Shown in pieces: positions 54,981 to 64,000 of a stretch of DNA of 64,000 bases. Position 1 is the stretch's first letter. Each line of letters starts with the position of its first letter. The translations under genes and the position numbers were made by a program. Origin of the DNA: Erythrobacter litoralis (GTDB lineage Bacteria > Pseudomonadota > Alphaproteobacteria > Sphingomonadales > Sphingomonadaceae); the NCBI RefSeq assembly GCF_029760855.1, contig NZ_SOSI01000005.1, positions 234,954 to 298,953 on the forward strand, read 5' to 3'. Below the pieces are notes generated by a model. It was not told the origin of the DNA and made no database searches. It worked only from the letters and a program-made list of their open reading frames with translations.

Positions 54981-57319
54981 GGCAGCAGTATCGTGACGGT
55001 CGTGCCCGAACCGCGCCGGCTTTGAATGTCGAACGTCCCGCCGTGCGCTTCGATCAACTGCCGCGCCAGCGGAATGCCGAGGCCCTGACGCCGCTCGATA
55101 CCCTTTCCATCGGCACTTAAGCGAATACCTTCGAGAGCGCGGGCGAGTTCATGGTGCGACATCCCTCGACCGTTATCCGAGATGACAAGCTGGTTCTGTC
55201 CGCGATGCTTGGAAATATCGACGAGGATGCGCCCGCCTTTCTCTGTATTGGCAATGGCATTGTCGAGCAAATGGCCGATGGCTCGCCGCAATTGCTGGCC
55301 GTCGGCACGGATTTTCTTACCGCTATTGCCTTTCAGGTCGACAGAAAGCTTCTGCTCTTCGATCGTAGCTTCGCGGCTACGCACGAGTTCCGTAACAAAA
55401 TGCAGAAGATCGACGCTCGAGGTGCGTAGCGGCATTAACCCTGCTTCAGACTGCGAAAGATCGAGAACGTTCTCGACTTGCTCCGTCAATTTGCCGACCG
55501 ATTGCGAAATGGCGTCGACATATTCCTTGGCCTGCGGTTTCAAATCTCCCGCGACGCCTGACGCCAGCAGTTCCGCGAATCCGCCGATCGTCGTCAACGG
55601 CGTACGGAATTCGTAGGACATGTTTGCCAGGAAGCGGGTCATTACCGCGTCCGCTTCTTCCAGCGCGCGGTTGCGCTCGCGCAAGGCATCCTCTGCCTGC
55701 TGCGATGCGGTGACGTCGAGAACGGTAAGCAGGCCATTCCCATCCGGCAGCGGAACACCGGCGAAGTCCAACGTCCGTCCGTCGGCCAATTCCACGCGGC
55801 CTTCCCGCTTCTTCCGGTCGAGAGTGGATGCCCGTACGACGGTGTTCACCATCGCGATCGCCTTCCGATCGGCGAGGTTGCTCTCGATCGCCCGGAGCAA
55901 ATCCTCTGCTTGCGGGTGGCCATCCAGAACTTCGGGATCGATCCCCCATGCTCCGGGGAAACCCCGATTCCACAATTCGAGATGCCCGTCGGGCGCAAAA
56001 ACGGCGAGCGCTTCGAACAGACTGTCGAACGTTGCGGTTCGTGTCCGTAGGAGAGTGTCGCGGGTGGCGGACAGCGCAAGCTGTTCGGTCCTGTCTTCCG
56101 CGATGAGAACCAGACCGCCATCGGGTAATGGCTGTGCAACCACGCGAAGGTGGGTGCTGTCAGGAAGGGGCCAGTTTACCTCTTCCGGCTCGTCGGCCGT
56201 GAACCAATTGGTCAATTCCTTGCGCCAGGAAGGAAAATCGCGAACCTCGGGAATGCGGCCGTTTTCACGCGCAATCATCAGGATTTGCTCGAATCCTGTC
56301 CGCTCGTTCGCCATGCCGGGCGGCAAAGCAAACACGCGATGGAACGGCTGGTTCGCAAATGTCATGCGCCGCTGCGCATCGAATTGGGCAACGCCAATCG
56401 ATAGCTGGTCGAGCATCGAACGCTGCGCCTCGCGGAACGCCCTGAACTCGCGCGCCTGCTCTTCCATTTCTTCGATATCGACGGCGTAACCGGCGATGCC
56501 CTCGCCGGATAATGGAAGATCGGTAACGCGCATGGCACGTCGCGCATTATCAATTGTTGCGGATATGATGCGTTCGATCGGTTGTCGACGGTCCGCGGCT
56601 TGCTGCGCGACCTGCGCAGCAGTGCGCCCGCCGATGGTCTCTACCAATTCGACCTGATCCGCCACGACCGTATCCGCCCCATCGGCTCCCACGGCCGCAA
56701 CATAGGCTTTGTTGACGAGACGCAGCTTCATGTCCGCCCCGCGGAACCACATCGGCATTGGCGCAGCTTCGATCAGCCCGACCAGTGCTCCGAAATCATC
56801 CTTCGCCCGGGCCGCGTCTTCTCGCAGCCGTGCGAGTTCGTCCTCGGTTTCGGTGAAGTCGAATACCCAGATGAGTGCGGCGCCGCTTGGAGAAACCGAC
56901 GGGTCGGCGAGCGCACCGCGCAGCGCAAGCGTCTTGCGCGAACTCGGCGGGCGCAGCGCAAGCTTGAAGGGCTTCGCACTCTTCTGCGTCCGGCGTACCA
57001 GAACGCTTAGTTCATCCACCTGTTCTTCCGAAAGTCCTTGGCCGCCCTGCCCGACTAGTTCGCTAAGATAGTCTGGAACCTTGTCGAGGCCGATCCAGCG
57101 CGCGAAGCGGTCCGGCGCTTCGATCCGACCGTCTGCCCTTACCAGGACCGGCACGGCTGGGCCTTCTTCCAGCATCCGCGTCAGCCGGCGCACGGCTTTG
57201 CGATGCGCATCCGCAGCCTGCGCCTTGCCGCTCGCGCGAAGCATCAGCCAGATTGCCGCGCCCGACCATAAGGCCAGGATTACGGCAAGCAGGACCAGCA
57301 GGGAGGGCGAAACTTCCAT
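54977..57319 (-). CDS. divL: DivL-type PAS sensor kinase with tyrosine in place of the phospho-accepting histidine
   Basis: The 780-aa protein has an N-terminal transmembrane helix (about 7-27), several PAS domains (about 175-540), then the dimerisation helix with FLANMSYEFRTPL, in which Tyr569 replaces the expected histidine, and a GHKL ATPase domain (NAIANTEKGG, DNGRGM and GLGIPLARQLIEAHGG). This tyrosine H-box is the hallmark of Caulobacter DivL, which controls the CckA-CtrA cell-cycle pathway by acting more as a receptor than as a kinase. It is upstream of tsaE with a 4-bp overlap. Confidence 0.92.
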   Translation of the reverse strand: MEVSPSLLVLLAVILALWSGAAIWLMLRASGKAQAADAHRKAVRRLTRMLEEGPAVPVLVRADGRIEAPDRFARWIGLDKVPDYLSELVGQGGQGLSEEQVDELSVLVRRTQKSAKPFKLALRPPSSRKTLALRGALADPSVSPSGAALIWVFDFTETEDELARLREDAARAKDDFGALVGLIEAAPMPMWFRGADMKLRLVNKAYVAAVGADGADTVVADQVELVETIGGRTAAQVAQQAADRRQPIERIISATIDNARRAMRVTDLPLSGEGIAGYAVDIEEMEEQAREFRAFREAQRSMLDQLSIGVAQFDAQRRMTFANQPFHRVFALPPGMANERTGFEQILMIARENGRIPEVRDFPSWRKELTNWFTADEPEEVNWPLPDSTHLRVVAQPLPDGGLVLIAEDRTEQLALSATRDTLLRTRTATFDSLFEALAVFAPDGHLELWNRGFPGAWGIDPEVLDGHPQAEDLLRAIESNLADRKAIAMVNTVVRASTLDRKKREGRVELADGRTLDFAGVPLPDGNGLLTVLDVTASQQAEDALRERNRALEEADAVMTRFLANMSYEFRTPLTTIGGFAELLASGVAGDLKPQAKEYVDAISQSVGKLTEQVENVLDLSQSEAGLMPLRTSSVDLLHFVTELVRSREATIEEQKLSVDLKGNSGKKIRADGQQLRRAIGHLLDNAIANTEKGGRILVDISKHRGQNQLVISDNGRGMSHHELARALEGIRLSADGKGIERRQGLGIPLARQLIEAHGGTFDIQSRRGSGTTVTILLP

Positions 57320-57370
57320 CTACGATGCGCTATTCGCCCCGGCCCGCCGATGCAATGTCAACCCGGAAGA

Positions 57371-58780
57371 TCAGTAGCGGTAATGCTCCGGCTTGAACGG
57401 GCCTTCGACCGGCACACCGATATAGTCGGCCTGGCTCTGGCTCAGTTTGGTGAGTTGCACACCGAGTTTGTCGAGGTGCAGCGCCGCCACCTTCTCGTCG
57501 AGCTTCTTGGGCAGGACGTAGACTTCGTTCTCGTAACGGTCCTCGTTCTCCCACAATTCGATCTGCGCGAGCACTTGGTTGGTAAACGAGCAACTCATCA
57601 CGAAGCTGGGATGCCCGGTCGCGCAGGCGAGGTTCACCAGACGGCCCCTGGCGAGCACGATGATTTCCTTGCCGTCAGGGAATTTCACAAAGTCGGTGCC
57701 GGGCTTGAGCTCGGTCCAATCGTAGTTCGACAGGGCGCCGATCTGTATTTCACTGTCGAAATGGCCGATATTGCACACGATGCTCATCGGCTTCATCGCC
57801 TTCATGTGCTCGGCGGTGATCACGTCCTCGTTACCGGTCGTGGTGACGAAGATATCGGCGCGCTTCACACCTTCTTCCATCGTAACAACCTCGTAGCCTT
57901 CCATCGCGGCCTGCAACGCGCAGATCGGATCGATTTCCGTTACGAGCACGCGCGCGCCGCCATTGCGAAGCGACTGCGCGCTGCCCTTGCCGACATCGCC
58001 GTAGCCCGCGACGAGTGCGACCTTGCCCGACAGCATCACGTCGGTGGCGCGGCGGATCGCGTCCACCAGCGATTCGCGACAGCCATAGAGATTGTCGAAC
58101 TTCGACTTGGTCACGCTGTCGTTCACGTTGATCGCGGGGAAGGGCAGCTTGCCTTGTTTGGCGAGGTGATAGAGGCGGTGGACGCCGGTGGTCGTCTCTT
58201 CCGAAACGCCCTTGATCGCCTTCACGCTTTTGGTGAGGTAGCCGGGTTTGTCCTTCACGAACGCCTTCAACGCGCGTTGAAATTCGATTTCCTCGGCGTT
58301 CTGCGGTTCGGGCAATTCTTCACCCGCTTCCATCCGCGCACCCCACAGCGCGAACATGGTCGCATCGCCGCCGTCGTCGAGGATAAGATTGGCGGTTTGG
58401 TCGGCATCGTCCTCGGTCGACCAGTCGAAAATCTTGCCGACATAGTCCCAGTAATCGGCCAAGCTCTCGCCCTTGATGGCGAACACCGGAATGTCCTGCG
58501 CGGCGATGGCGGCGGCGGCATGGTCCTGCGTGGAGAAGATGTTGCAGGTCGCCCAGCGCACTTCGGCGCCCAGCGCGGTCAGTGTTTCAATCAGCACCGC
58601 GGTCTGGATCGTCATGTGTAGCGATCCGGTGATACGCGCGCCTTTCAGGGGCTTGGCGTCACCGTATTCCTCGCGGGTCGCCATAAGGCCCGGCATTTCG
58701 GTCTCGGCAATGGCGATCTCGGCGCGGCCATAATCGGCGAGCGCTAGATCCTTGACGACGTAATCGGTGAATTCGGCCAC
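57371..58780 (-). CDS. ahcY: Adenosylhomocysteinase
   Basis: The 469-aa NAD-dependent enzyme splits S-adenosylhomocysteine and so keeps methylation running. The NAD site [14 protein letters not shown] is near residue 260, and the C-terminus is KPEHYRY as in all family members. The GTG start has AAGGA upstream. Confidence 0.97.
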   Translation of the reverse strand: MAEFTDYVVKDLALADYGRAEIAIAETEMPGLMATREEYGDAKPLKGARITGSLHMTIQTAVLIETLTALGAEVRWATCNIFSTQDHAAAAIAAQDIPVFAIKGESLADYWDYVGKIFDWSTEDDADQTANLILDDGGDATMFALWGARMEAGEELPEPQNAEEIEFQRALKAFVKDKPGYLTKSVKAIKGVSEETTTGVHRLYHLAKQGKLPFPAINVNDSVTKSKFDNLYGCRESLVDAIRRATDVMLSGKVALVAGYGDVGKGSAQSLRNGGARVLVTEIDPICALQAAMEGYEVVTMEEGVKRADIFVTTTGNEDVITAEHMKAMKPMSIVCNIGHFDSEIQIGALSNYDWTELKPGTDFVKFPDGKEIIVLARGRLVNLACATGHPSFVMSCSFTNQVLAQIELWENEDRYENEVYVLPKKLDEKVAALHLDKLGVQLTKLSQSQADYIGVPVEGPFKPEHYRY

Positions 58781-58826
58781 GGGCGGTCCTTGTCTTTAAC
58801 GAGAGCGAAGCCCGCTCCCCTCGTGA

Positions 58827-58898
58827 GAAAAGGGGCGGGCACCTTGATGGCCCCGCCCCTAGCTTGTGCCCCCGGCGAGGGCAACCGCCCTGCCCTCG
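58827..58898 (-). terminator. Hairpins between the periplasmic gene and ahcY
   Basis: AGGGGCGGG (58831-58839) pairs with CCCGCCCCT (58852-58860) and is followed by UUUU on the minus strand, a likely terminator. A second stem, CGAGGGCA/TGCCCTCG (58876-58883/58891-58898), precedes it. Another imperfect hairpin lies at about 58,800-58,823 before ahcY. The ahcY promoter would have to lie inside or below these; I see no match to the known SAH riboswitch core. Confidence 0.55.
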
Positions 58899-58921
58899 TC
58901 TTCCTTCGGCCCCAAAAGGTC

Positions 58922-59386
58922 TCAGCGCTGCGCCCAGCGGCTTTCGGCGAGCGGACGAGCGCCCAGCAGTTCGGCTGCCGCCAGAGTGACCGCATTGGCG
59001 TCCGGATTACGAGAGAGGTCGTCGGTGATCTGCTTCAATTGCGCGCAATTTAGCCACGGATGCCCCTGCCCGTATTCATTCGCCATGCCGACGCTGATGC
59101 GATCGAGCGCGCGCTTGGCGCCCTTCGCACCGTGGCGCGAAACCATGCTCTTCTCCAACCGGCGGGCCGCCGCATTGAGCGTGTCGAGGTGCGCCGCCGA
59201 AAAGGCGCGGTAATGCGGTTGGAAGTCGTCCTGCCCCATCCGGCACCTGAGCGAAGTCACCATCAGCATGATGTCGAGCCGGCGCACCTGCTCGTCCTGC
59301 GAAAGATCGCCAGCCGAAACCACGCCCGGCGCGCCCAATAGCATCGAGGTCGCAACCATGGTCACTAAAGTCTTTTTGAAGTTCAT
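58922..59386 (-). CDS. Periplasmic protein of unknown function
   Basis: The 154-aa protein has a signal peptide (cut near VSA at 24) and a helical mature domain with two cysteines (in LRCRMG and WLNCAQL) that may form a disulphide. Orthologues next to ahcY are sometimes mislabelled after that enzyme. GGGAG precedes the ATG. The function is unknown. Confidence 0.75.
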   Translation of the reverse strand: MNFKKTLVTMVATSMLLGAPGVVSAGDLSQDEQVRRLDIMLMVTSLRCRMGQDDFQPHYRAFSAAHLDTLNAAARRLEKSMVSRHGAKGAKRALDRISVGMANEYGQGHPWLNCAQLKQITDDLSRNPDANAVTLAAAELLGARPLAESRWAQR

Positions 59387-59557
59387 GTCCCTGTCTCCCG
59401 GTCCGAGCGTTCCCGTGCTCGTCCCCGACAGGTTTCGGCGATTCGGTTTACGAAAATTTAAAGCCGCGCAGTAAACCCGGCTTAACCATCGGCGCGGTTG
59501 CGCGTTCGCACGATCATCTTAGATGGAGCGACGGACGGGATTGAAGGAGTTTCAAAC

Positions 59558-60037
59558 ATGACGATTTCCGTGGGCGATACGCTGCCCGATGTTACGCTGG
59601 TCAAGGCGACCGAAGATGGTCCGGAAAAGGTCCAGTCGAGCGAATTCTTCGCTGGTCGCAAAGTGGCCCTGTTTTCTGTTCCAGGCGCCTTCACGCCCAC
59701 ATGCTCCGCACGCCATTTGCCGGGCTATGTCGAAAAAGCGGACGAACTGAAGGCGAAAGGCGTAGACGAAATCGCCTGCACCGCCGTCAACGACGCGTTC
59801 GTCATGAACGCCTGGAAAAGCGCAAATGATGCCGATCCCGTCACCATGCTGGCCGACGGCAATGGGGACTTCGCGGAAGCGATCGGGCTAACGATGGACG
59901 GTTCGGGCTTCGGCATGGGCAAGCGGGCCCAGCGCTATTCGATGATCGTCGAGGATGGCGTGGTGAAGGAACTCAACGTCGAGCAGCCGGGCGATTTCTC
60001 GGTCTCCAGCGCCGATCACATGCTCGGCCAGATGTAA
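59558..60037 (+). CDS. Peroxiredoxin, Prx5-like (glutaredoxin/thioredoxin type)
   Basis: The 159-aa protein has the active site VPGAFTPTC with Cys49 as peroxidatic cysteine, and the family end (FSVSSADHML). It reduces hydrogen peroxide and organic peroxides. AAGGAG lies nine bases before the ATG; a frame start 60 bases earlier is not needed. Confidence 0.93.
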   Translation: MTISVGDTLPDVTLVKATEDGPEKVQSSEFFAGRKVALFSVPGAFTPTCSARHLPGYVEKADELKAKGVDEIACTAVNDAFVMNAWKSANDADPVTMLADGNGDFAEAIGLTMDGSGFGMGKRAQRYSMIVEDGVVKELNVEQPGDFSVSSADHMLGQM

Positions 60038-60079
60038 AGATTTGCGGCGGGGCATAATTTGCCCCGCCAAACAACGTGC

Positions 60080-60688
60080 TTAATATCCCATCAGGCTGAG
60101 CACTTCCTTGCGGCTGCGCTCGTCATCGCGGAACACGCCGCGCATCTCGCTGGTCACCATCGATACCCCGGGCGTGCGTACACCGCGCGCCGTCATGCAG
60201 GCATGGCTAGCTTCGATCACTACCGCGACGCCCTGCGGTTTGAGATGATCCCAGATGCACTGCGTCACTTCCGCAGTGAGGCGTTCCTGTACCTGCAAGC
60301 GGCGGGCGAACCCATGGAGCACGCGGGCTAACTTCGAAATTCCCACGACGTGATCGGTCGGCAGGTAGGCGATTGCCGCCTTTCCGATGATCGGTGCCAT
60401 GTGATGCTCGCAGTGCGACTGGAAGGGGATATCCTTCAGCAGCACGATTTCATCATACCCGCCGACTTCCTCGAACACCCGGCGTAAATGAATTGCCGGA
60501 TCTTCGTCGTACCCTTGGCAATATTCCTTCCACGCACGCGCGACGCGAGCGGGTGTGTCGAGCAGTCCTTCGCGTGACGGATCGTCGCCTGCCCATTGGA
60601 TCAGTGTTCGCACCGCATCCTGCACATGGTCGGGTACGGTTGGCTTGCCCTGGGCAACGTCCTCATCGGGTCCGACGAGACTGCTCAT
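60080..60688 (-). CDS. folE: GTP cyclohydrolase I
   Basis: The 202-aa enzyme starts folate synthesis from GTP. The zinc ligands are in SHCEHHMAPI (Cys93, His96) and a Cys near 144; the substrate loop LQVQERLT is near 131. Its start overlaps the stop of the phospholipase D-family gene. Confidence 0.96.
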   Translation of the reverse strand: MSSLVGPDEDVAQGKPTVPDHVQDAVRTLIQWAGDDPSREGLLDTPARVARAWKEYCQGYDEDPAIHLRRVFEEVGGYDEIVLLKDIPFQSHCEHHMAPIIGKAAIAYLPTDHVVGISKLARVLHGFARRLQVQERLTAEVTQCIWDHLKPQGVAVVIEASHACMTARGVRTPGVSMVTSEMRGVFRDDERSRKEVLSLMGY

Positions 60689-62244
60689 GATTTCTTCCTT
60701 CTCAATTTATCGCGCATGCGTTTCAAACGGCTTCCGTCGCGAAACAGGCCACCATCGGCGAACGGCTCGAAAAGGTCTTCGGGGTCCTCGGGATCGAGCA
60801 TCGCACTTTCCGCCACTGTTTCCTGCGCACCGTTTAATTCGGGCGGGATGTATTCCAGAAGGTTCCGCCCTTCCAGCGTCGTCGAGGCAAGGATCAGAGC
60901 ATGCATCGACCCGTGCTTTTCCAGCAGCGCCGGCATGTCCTCTTCAGGTAGTCCGAGATGCTCCGCCAAGAGCGAATGGCGTATGGCGGTGATCGCCGCC
61001 GACGCATGCGCGTTCCCCTCGCGGGTCGAATCGACAAACACGTCGCATTCGCTGTCGAGGCCGAGCGAGCGATTGTTGATGTTGGCCGATCCGATGCGGA
61101 ATATCTCGTCGTCCACGATCATGATCTTGGCGTGGACATAGATATGGGTCGTATCGCTGACCGGACTCCAGATGGTGAACCTGTCGTTCTTGTCGGCGGT
61201 CTCGATACAGCGCACCAGTTCGGCACGGGCGTGATCCATCGCCTGCTGCTCCAGCCAGCCATCGGCGTGCGCGGGATGAACGATAACGATTTCCGGGCAA
61301 TCGTCTTCCTGCACCCGCTCGAGAATCGCTTCGGCCACCACGCGAGAGGCGAAATATTGGCTCTCCGCATAGATGAAGCGCTTGGCCCGCCTGATATGCT
61401 CGACGAACAGGTTTTCGATCTCGCGGACAGCAGACCAGTCGCGATGTTTCGCGCGCGTCCTAGCGATGCCGACTTCAACATTCTCGAATGTGCAATGCAG
61501 CCCGTCCGGCCAGATGCTGTCCTTCCGCTTCTGGAGAGGCAGCAGGGGCGTGCCGCCTGCCCTCTCCCACCGATCGCGGCCGAGATCGCTGAGCGCATCG
61601 GCCACCTCGCCCTCCATCAGCATCGAGGCGTCGTGCCAAGGCTCGTGCGTGCCGCCGCGCGGCATGGTGCGAGCCGGGTTCTCGGCAAGATGCTCGCGCG
61701 TGTCCCACCGCTTGATCGTCATGTCGATCCCGCCGCATACGGCGAGCGAATTGTCGATCACAGCAATTTTCTGGTGATGGCTGCATCCGGTCGGATGGGC
61801 ACTGTCGAACTTGAAATCGATGCGCCGATGGCGTGCCCAGCGCACCAGATCCCACCACATCGAACCGCGCAGGATGAATTTGAAAACCCCGAAGCTCCAT
61901 TTCAGAATCCGAATTTCGAGCGTCGGCCGATTGCGGATCAGCCAGGAGAAGAAGCCGCCCAGCCGCGAGGGGTAGGTATCCTTGATCCCCCGCTTGTACC
62001 ATTTGCGCCCTTCTTCGAGATGGATACGCGTGTCGAAATCCCAGCCAATTAGGAAGATACGGTGCCGGGCCTTCAGCATCGCCTTCTGCATCGCAGCGAA
62101 ATAATCCGCTGCATCGATGATGACGGCGGCGCGATCGACCTTCGCATAACGCCATACGCTATCGGACACTCCGTCTTCCAGCCGCGACACGCGTTCCGGC
62201 GAGGCGGTGACCTCACCGTCGTTCTCTTCGACCAATTCGTGCAA
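60685..62244 (-). CDS. Phospholipase D-family protein (cardiolipin synthase-like)
   Basis: The 519-aa protein has two HKD motifs: CSHHQKIAVIDN (near residue 155) and YVHAKIMIVDD (near 370), each with GSANINNRS or similar downstream. Two HKD domains make one active site in this family. No N-terminal transmembrane helices are seen, unlike classical cardiolipin synthases, so the substrate is uncertain. ATGA overlap with folE. Confidence 0.85.
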   Translation of the reverse strand: MHELVEENDGEVTASPERVSRLEDGVSDSVWRYAKVDRAAVIIDAADYFAAMQKAMLKARHRIFLIGWDFDTRIHLEEGRKWYKRGIKDTYPSRLGGFFSWLIRNRPTLEIRILKWSFGVFKFILRGSMWWDLVRWARHRRIDFKFDSAHPTGCSHHQKIAVIDNSLAVCGGIDMTIKRWDTREHLAENPARTMPRGGTHEPWHDASMLMEGEVADALSDLGRDRWERAGGTPLLPLQKRKDSIWPDGLHCTFENVEVGIARTRAKHRDWSAVREIENLFVEHIRRAKRFIYAESQYFASRVVAEAILERVQEDDCPEIVIVHPAHADGWLEQQAMDHARAELVRCIETADKNDRFTIWSPVSDTTHIYVHAKIMIVDDEIFRIGSANINNRSLGLDSECDVFVDSTREGNAHASAAITAIRHSLLAEHLGLPEEDMPALLEKHGSMHALILASTTLEGRNLLEYIPPELNGAQETVAESAMLDPEDPEDLFEPFADGGLFRDGSRLKRMRDKLRRKKS

Positions 62245-62368
62245 AGGTATGCCCCCGTCTCGTTTTCGTGTTCCGGCGTCGCCACCCTGCCGCCATACAA
62301 CGAACCGGAAGCGCGCAGCGCGGTTCCTGCCTTGCGGGTGGACCTATGCCAACGCATATCTATCAGCA

Positions 62369-62761
62369 ATGGACGATCAGGAATTCGACTCCGCCGCAAT
62401 GCAGCGTATGGCCGAGCGAGCGCTTGCCACGCTGCCCGAGCAATTTCGGGCCGATCTTGCCGATATTATGCTGCGCGTAGTGGACTTTGCGACGCCGGAG
62501 CAGCTTGCGGCGGTGGACCTCGAGAATAAGTGGCACCTCTCCGGCTTGTACGAAGGGCAGCCCGTTCCCGATCAATCGGTGTGGGAAAGCGGACGGATGC
62601 CGCCGCGCATCTGGCTGTTCCGACGCCCTCTGATTGCCGAATGGCGTGAGACGGGCGTGCGGATGGACGATCTGGTGCGACACGTCGTCATTCACGAAGC
62701 GGGCCATCATTTCGGATTTAGCGACGACGATATGCACCGGTTGGAAGACCAAGCCGACTGA
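62369..62761 (+). CDS. Minimal zincin metallopeptidase family protein
   Basis: The 130-aa protein has HEAGHHFGFSDDDMH (109-123), the HExxH zinc motif with an extended Asp ligand typical of the small PF06262 (minimal zincin) family. No signal peptide. The substrate is unknown. ATG at 62369 is chosen; the upstream frame is shadow. Confidence 0.85.
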   Translation: MDDQEFDSAAMQRMAERALATLPEQFRADLADIMLRVVDFATPEQLAAVDLENKWHLSGLYEGQPVPDQSVWESGRMPPRIWLFRRPLIAEWRETGVRMDDLVRHVVIHEAGHHFGFSDDDMHRLEDQAD

Positions 62762-62817
62762 ACGCAGACCCCAGAACCACAAAAGCCCACCACTCCGGCG
62801 GGAGCGATGGGCTTGTA

Positions 62818-62894
62818 TGGCGCGCCAGGAAGGATTCGAACCTCCGGCCGCCTGATTCGTAGTCAGGTACTCTATCCAGCTGAGCTACTGGCGC
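62818..62894 (-). tRNA. tRNA-Arg (anticodon ACG)
   Basis: The acceptor stem GCGCCAG/CTGGCGC, anticodon arm CCTGA-CTACGAA-TCAGG with anticodon ACG, and TTCGAAT T-loop are visible. The 3' CCA is encoded. It would need A-to-I editing at the wobble base to read CGN codons. It is 23 kb from the prophage edge and not its attachment site. Confidence 0.97.
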
Positions 62895-62939
62895 GTCGGA
62901 GGGCGGCACATAAGCGGCGCATTAAGCCTTGGCAAGACC

Positions 62940-63374
62940 CTAATCCCGATGAAGGCGCTGCAGCTGACGAAGCAAGTGTTCGTCAAGGGGCGGCTTTGCC
63001 AGCTCGCCGGCCGCTTCTAAAGTGAACCAATCTACCGAACCACCTTCCAATGAGCGCGGCTCGCCCTGCCAGATGGTCGATATGTAAAGGAGGATTACAA
63101 TCGGCAAGCCTTTGGAATTCGGGGATGTTTGCGCAAAGCACGTAGGATCCAAATCATGGACCGCTATCGTAATTTCGAGTTCTTCCGCACTTTCGCGAAC
63201 GAGCGCTTCAGTTGGCGTTTCGCCATCTTCGACCTTGCCGCCGGGAAACTCCCATAACCCCCCGTGCTCCTTGCCGGCGGGCCGTTGATGTAACAGCCAG
63301 CGACCGTCAATATTCCTCAAAGCCAAGGCGACCACGGGAAGCCATGTCGGATTATTTTGCAAGGGTTCGCACAT
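62940..63374 (-). CDS. mutT: 8-oxo-dGTP diphosphatase (Nudix)
   Basis: The 144-aa protein has the Nudix box GGKVEDGETPTEALVRESAEEL (in two pieces: GGKVEDGETPTEALV, then RESAEELEI), in which the final Gly of the consensus is Glu. The HQRPAGKEHGGLWEFPG lead-in is typical of MutT. It removes mutagenic oxidised dGTP. Confidence 0.88.
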   Translation of the reverse strand: MCEPLQNNPTWLPVVALALRNIDGRWLLHQRPAGKEHGGLWEFPGGKVEDGETPTEALVRESAEELEITIAVHDLDPTCFAQTSPNSKGLPIVILLYISTIWQGEPRSLEGGSVDWFTLEAAGELAKPPLDEHLLRQLQRLHRD

Positions 63375-63444
63375 TGGAAGCTATTTCTTAACCCCTGGCC
63401 CTTTATCCAGTGTGTGTCAGCCGGAAAGGCCAAGGGGGGAACTG

Positions 63445-63627
63445 GTGATCAGATTTTTCAAACATTTGAAAGACGATGATCGGGGGGCAACCGCGGTCGA
63501 ATACGGGCTGATACTTGCACTTATCTTTTTCGCGATGGTCGGAGCACTCACCGGCTTCGGCCAAAGCGCAATCGATATGTGGAGCGGTATTGACGAAAGC
63601 GTTGGCGAGGCAATGGCTGAAAAATAA
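63445..63627 (+). CDS. Flp-type pilin
   Basis: The 60-aa protein has the Flp pattern: short basic leader, Gly-Ala before a TAVEYGLILALIFFAMVGAL helix. GTG at 63445 has an AAGG-type site in front. Flp pilins form tight-adherence pili and are cut after Gly by a prepilin peptidase. A second pilin lies 100 bp downstream. Confidence 0.85.
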   Translation: MIRFFKHLKDDDRGATAVEYGLILALIFFAMVGALTGFGQSAIDMWSGIDESVGEAMAEK

Positions 63628-63729
63628 GCCTTATCGGGTTAGCGTTTTATCAATCTGTTCGCGGGATAACGAAAGCACTCGGGCCAGATGGCAAGGGTCG
63701 GGACTGAAGACTGAACCAGGAGACATACT

Positions 63730-63918
63730 ATGAAATTCCTCAAGCAGCTGCGTCGCAACGAAGAAGGCGCCACCGCTATCGAATACGGGCTGATCGCCGC
63801 ACTCATCGCCGTTGCCGCCATCACCGCCATGCAGGGCCTCGGTGAAGAACTCGACACCACATTCTCGGGCGTCGATACCTCGCTCACCGAAGCGAATGCG
63901 AAGCGCACGGCCGAGTAA
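63730..63918 (+). CDS. Flp-type pilin
   Basis: The 62-aa protein begins MKFLKQLRRNEEGATAIEYG, the classical Flp leader and helix start, and has a longer hydrophilic tail than the first pilin. AGGAG lies seven bases upstream. Followed by a strong terminator. Tad assembly genes are expected beyond the window edge. Confidence 0.93.
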   Translation: MKFLKQLRRNEEGATAIEYGLIAALIAVAAITAMQGLGEELDTTFSGVDTSLTEANAKRTAE

Positions 63919-63943
63919 GGCAATCGCGATATCCAAAGAAAGC

Positions 63944-63969
63944 GGCGGGGGGTTTCCCCCCCGCCTTTT
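63944..63969 (+). terminator. Intrinsic terminator of the pilin gene
   Basis: GGCGGGGGG (63944-63952) pairs with the C-run and GCC to 63965 across a TTT loop and is followed by TTTTA. Confidence 0.85.
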
Positions 63970-64000
63970 ATATGATCAACGTCCGCGCCCTACAATTTTT

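Noticed and set aside
58781..58921. S-adenosylhomocysteine riboswitch upstream of ahcY
   Set aside because: The gap has stable hairpins, but I cannot find the conserved core of the SAH riboswitch; a terminator explains the strongest stem.
62818..62894. tRNA-Arg as the prophage attachment site
   Set aside because: It lies about 23 kb from the prophage edge with intact housekeeping genes between, and no copy of its 3' end is found near the integrase.

Overview
The window is a high-GC alphaproteobacterial chromosome segment. DivL, GapR-type proteins, Flp pilins and the divL-tsaE-amgK-murU-addB-addA-trxA order suggest Sphingomonadales, probably Erythrobacteraceae. That placement is inferred from gene content, not from a search. 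About 422 to 39,825 is a temperate siphovirus-type prophage of HK97 morphology. The rest is ordinary core chromosome.

Prophage layout. The left end carries a Dam-like adenine methylase, a P4-type tyrosine integrase and small cargo genes. A leftward late operon runs from about 30,245 down to 3,735 in this transcriptional order: small genes, a Mu Gam-like protein, HNH endonuclease, terminase small and large subunits, portal, prohead protease, capsid, connectors, tail tube, tail chaperones with a probable -1 frameshift, tape measure, tail tip, two large Calx-beta receptor-binding proteins, and a lysis cassette with an M15 endolysin and nested Rz/Rz1 spanins. Nearly every junction is an ATGA, GTGA or TGATG overlap.

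The regulatory core lies at 30.2-36.1 kb. A repressor and a Cro-like protein diverge from an 88-bp region holding three 16-bp operators spaced exactly 24 bp centre to centre, with nearly leaderless transcripts predicted on both sides. The repressor is followed on its own strand by genes that look lysogen-expressed: a zinc-ribbon/membrane/Ltp-repeat protein resembling superinfection exclusion proteins, a lipoprotein, a 43-aa coupled gene and an unrecognised 313-aa protein. Two DNA-binding proteins, a bidirectional terminator, a SinR/Cas2-like small protein with a strongly structured upstream RNA, and a terminator in front of the late operon follow.

The rightward early operon (35,176-39,779) encodes small HTH proteins, a GapR/DUF2312 protein, a large ParB-like protein, a CxxC protein and an AlpA-like regulator. 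It contains no recognisable helicase, primase or initiator. It ends at a strong terminator, next to the host tauE/safE-family gene.

Host region (39.9-64 kb): TauE/SafE permease, secA, argJ, an inositol-monophosphatase-family gene, trxA, addA/addB, MurU- and AmgK-like peptidoglycan recycling genes, tsaE, divL (tyrosine replacing the phospho-accepting histidine), ahcY, a periplasmic protein, peroxiredoxin, folE, a phospholipase D-family protein, a minimal zincin, tRNA-Arg(ACG), mutT and two Flp pilins. No CRISPR array, rRNA or insertion sequence was seen.
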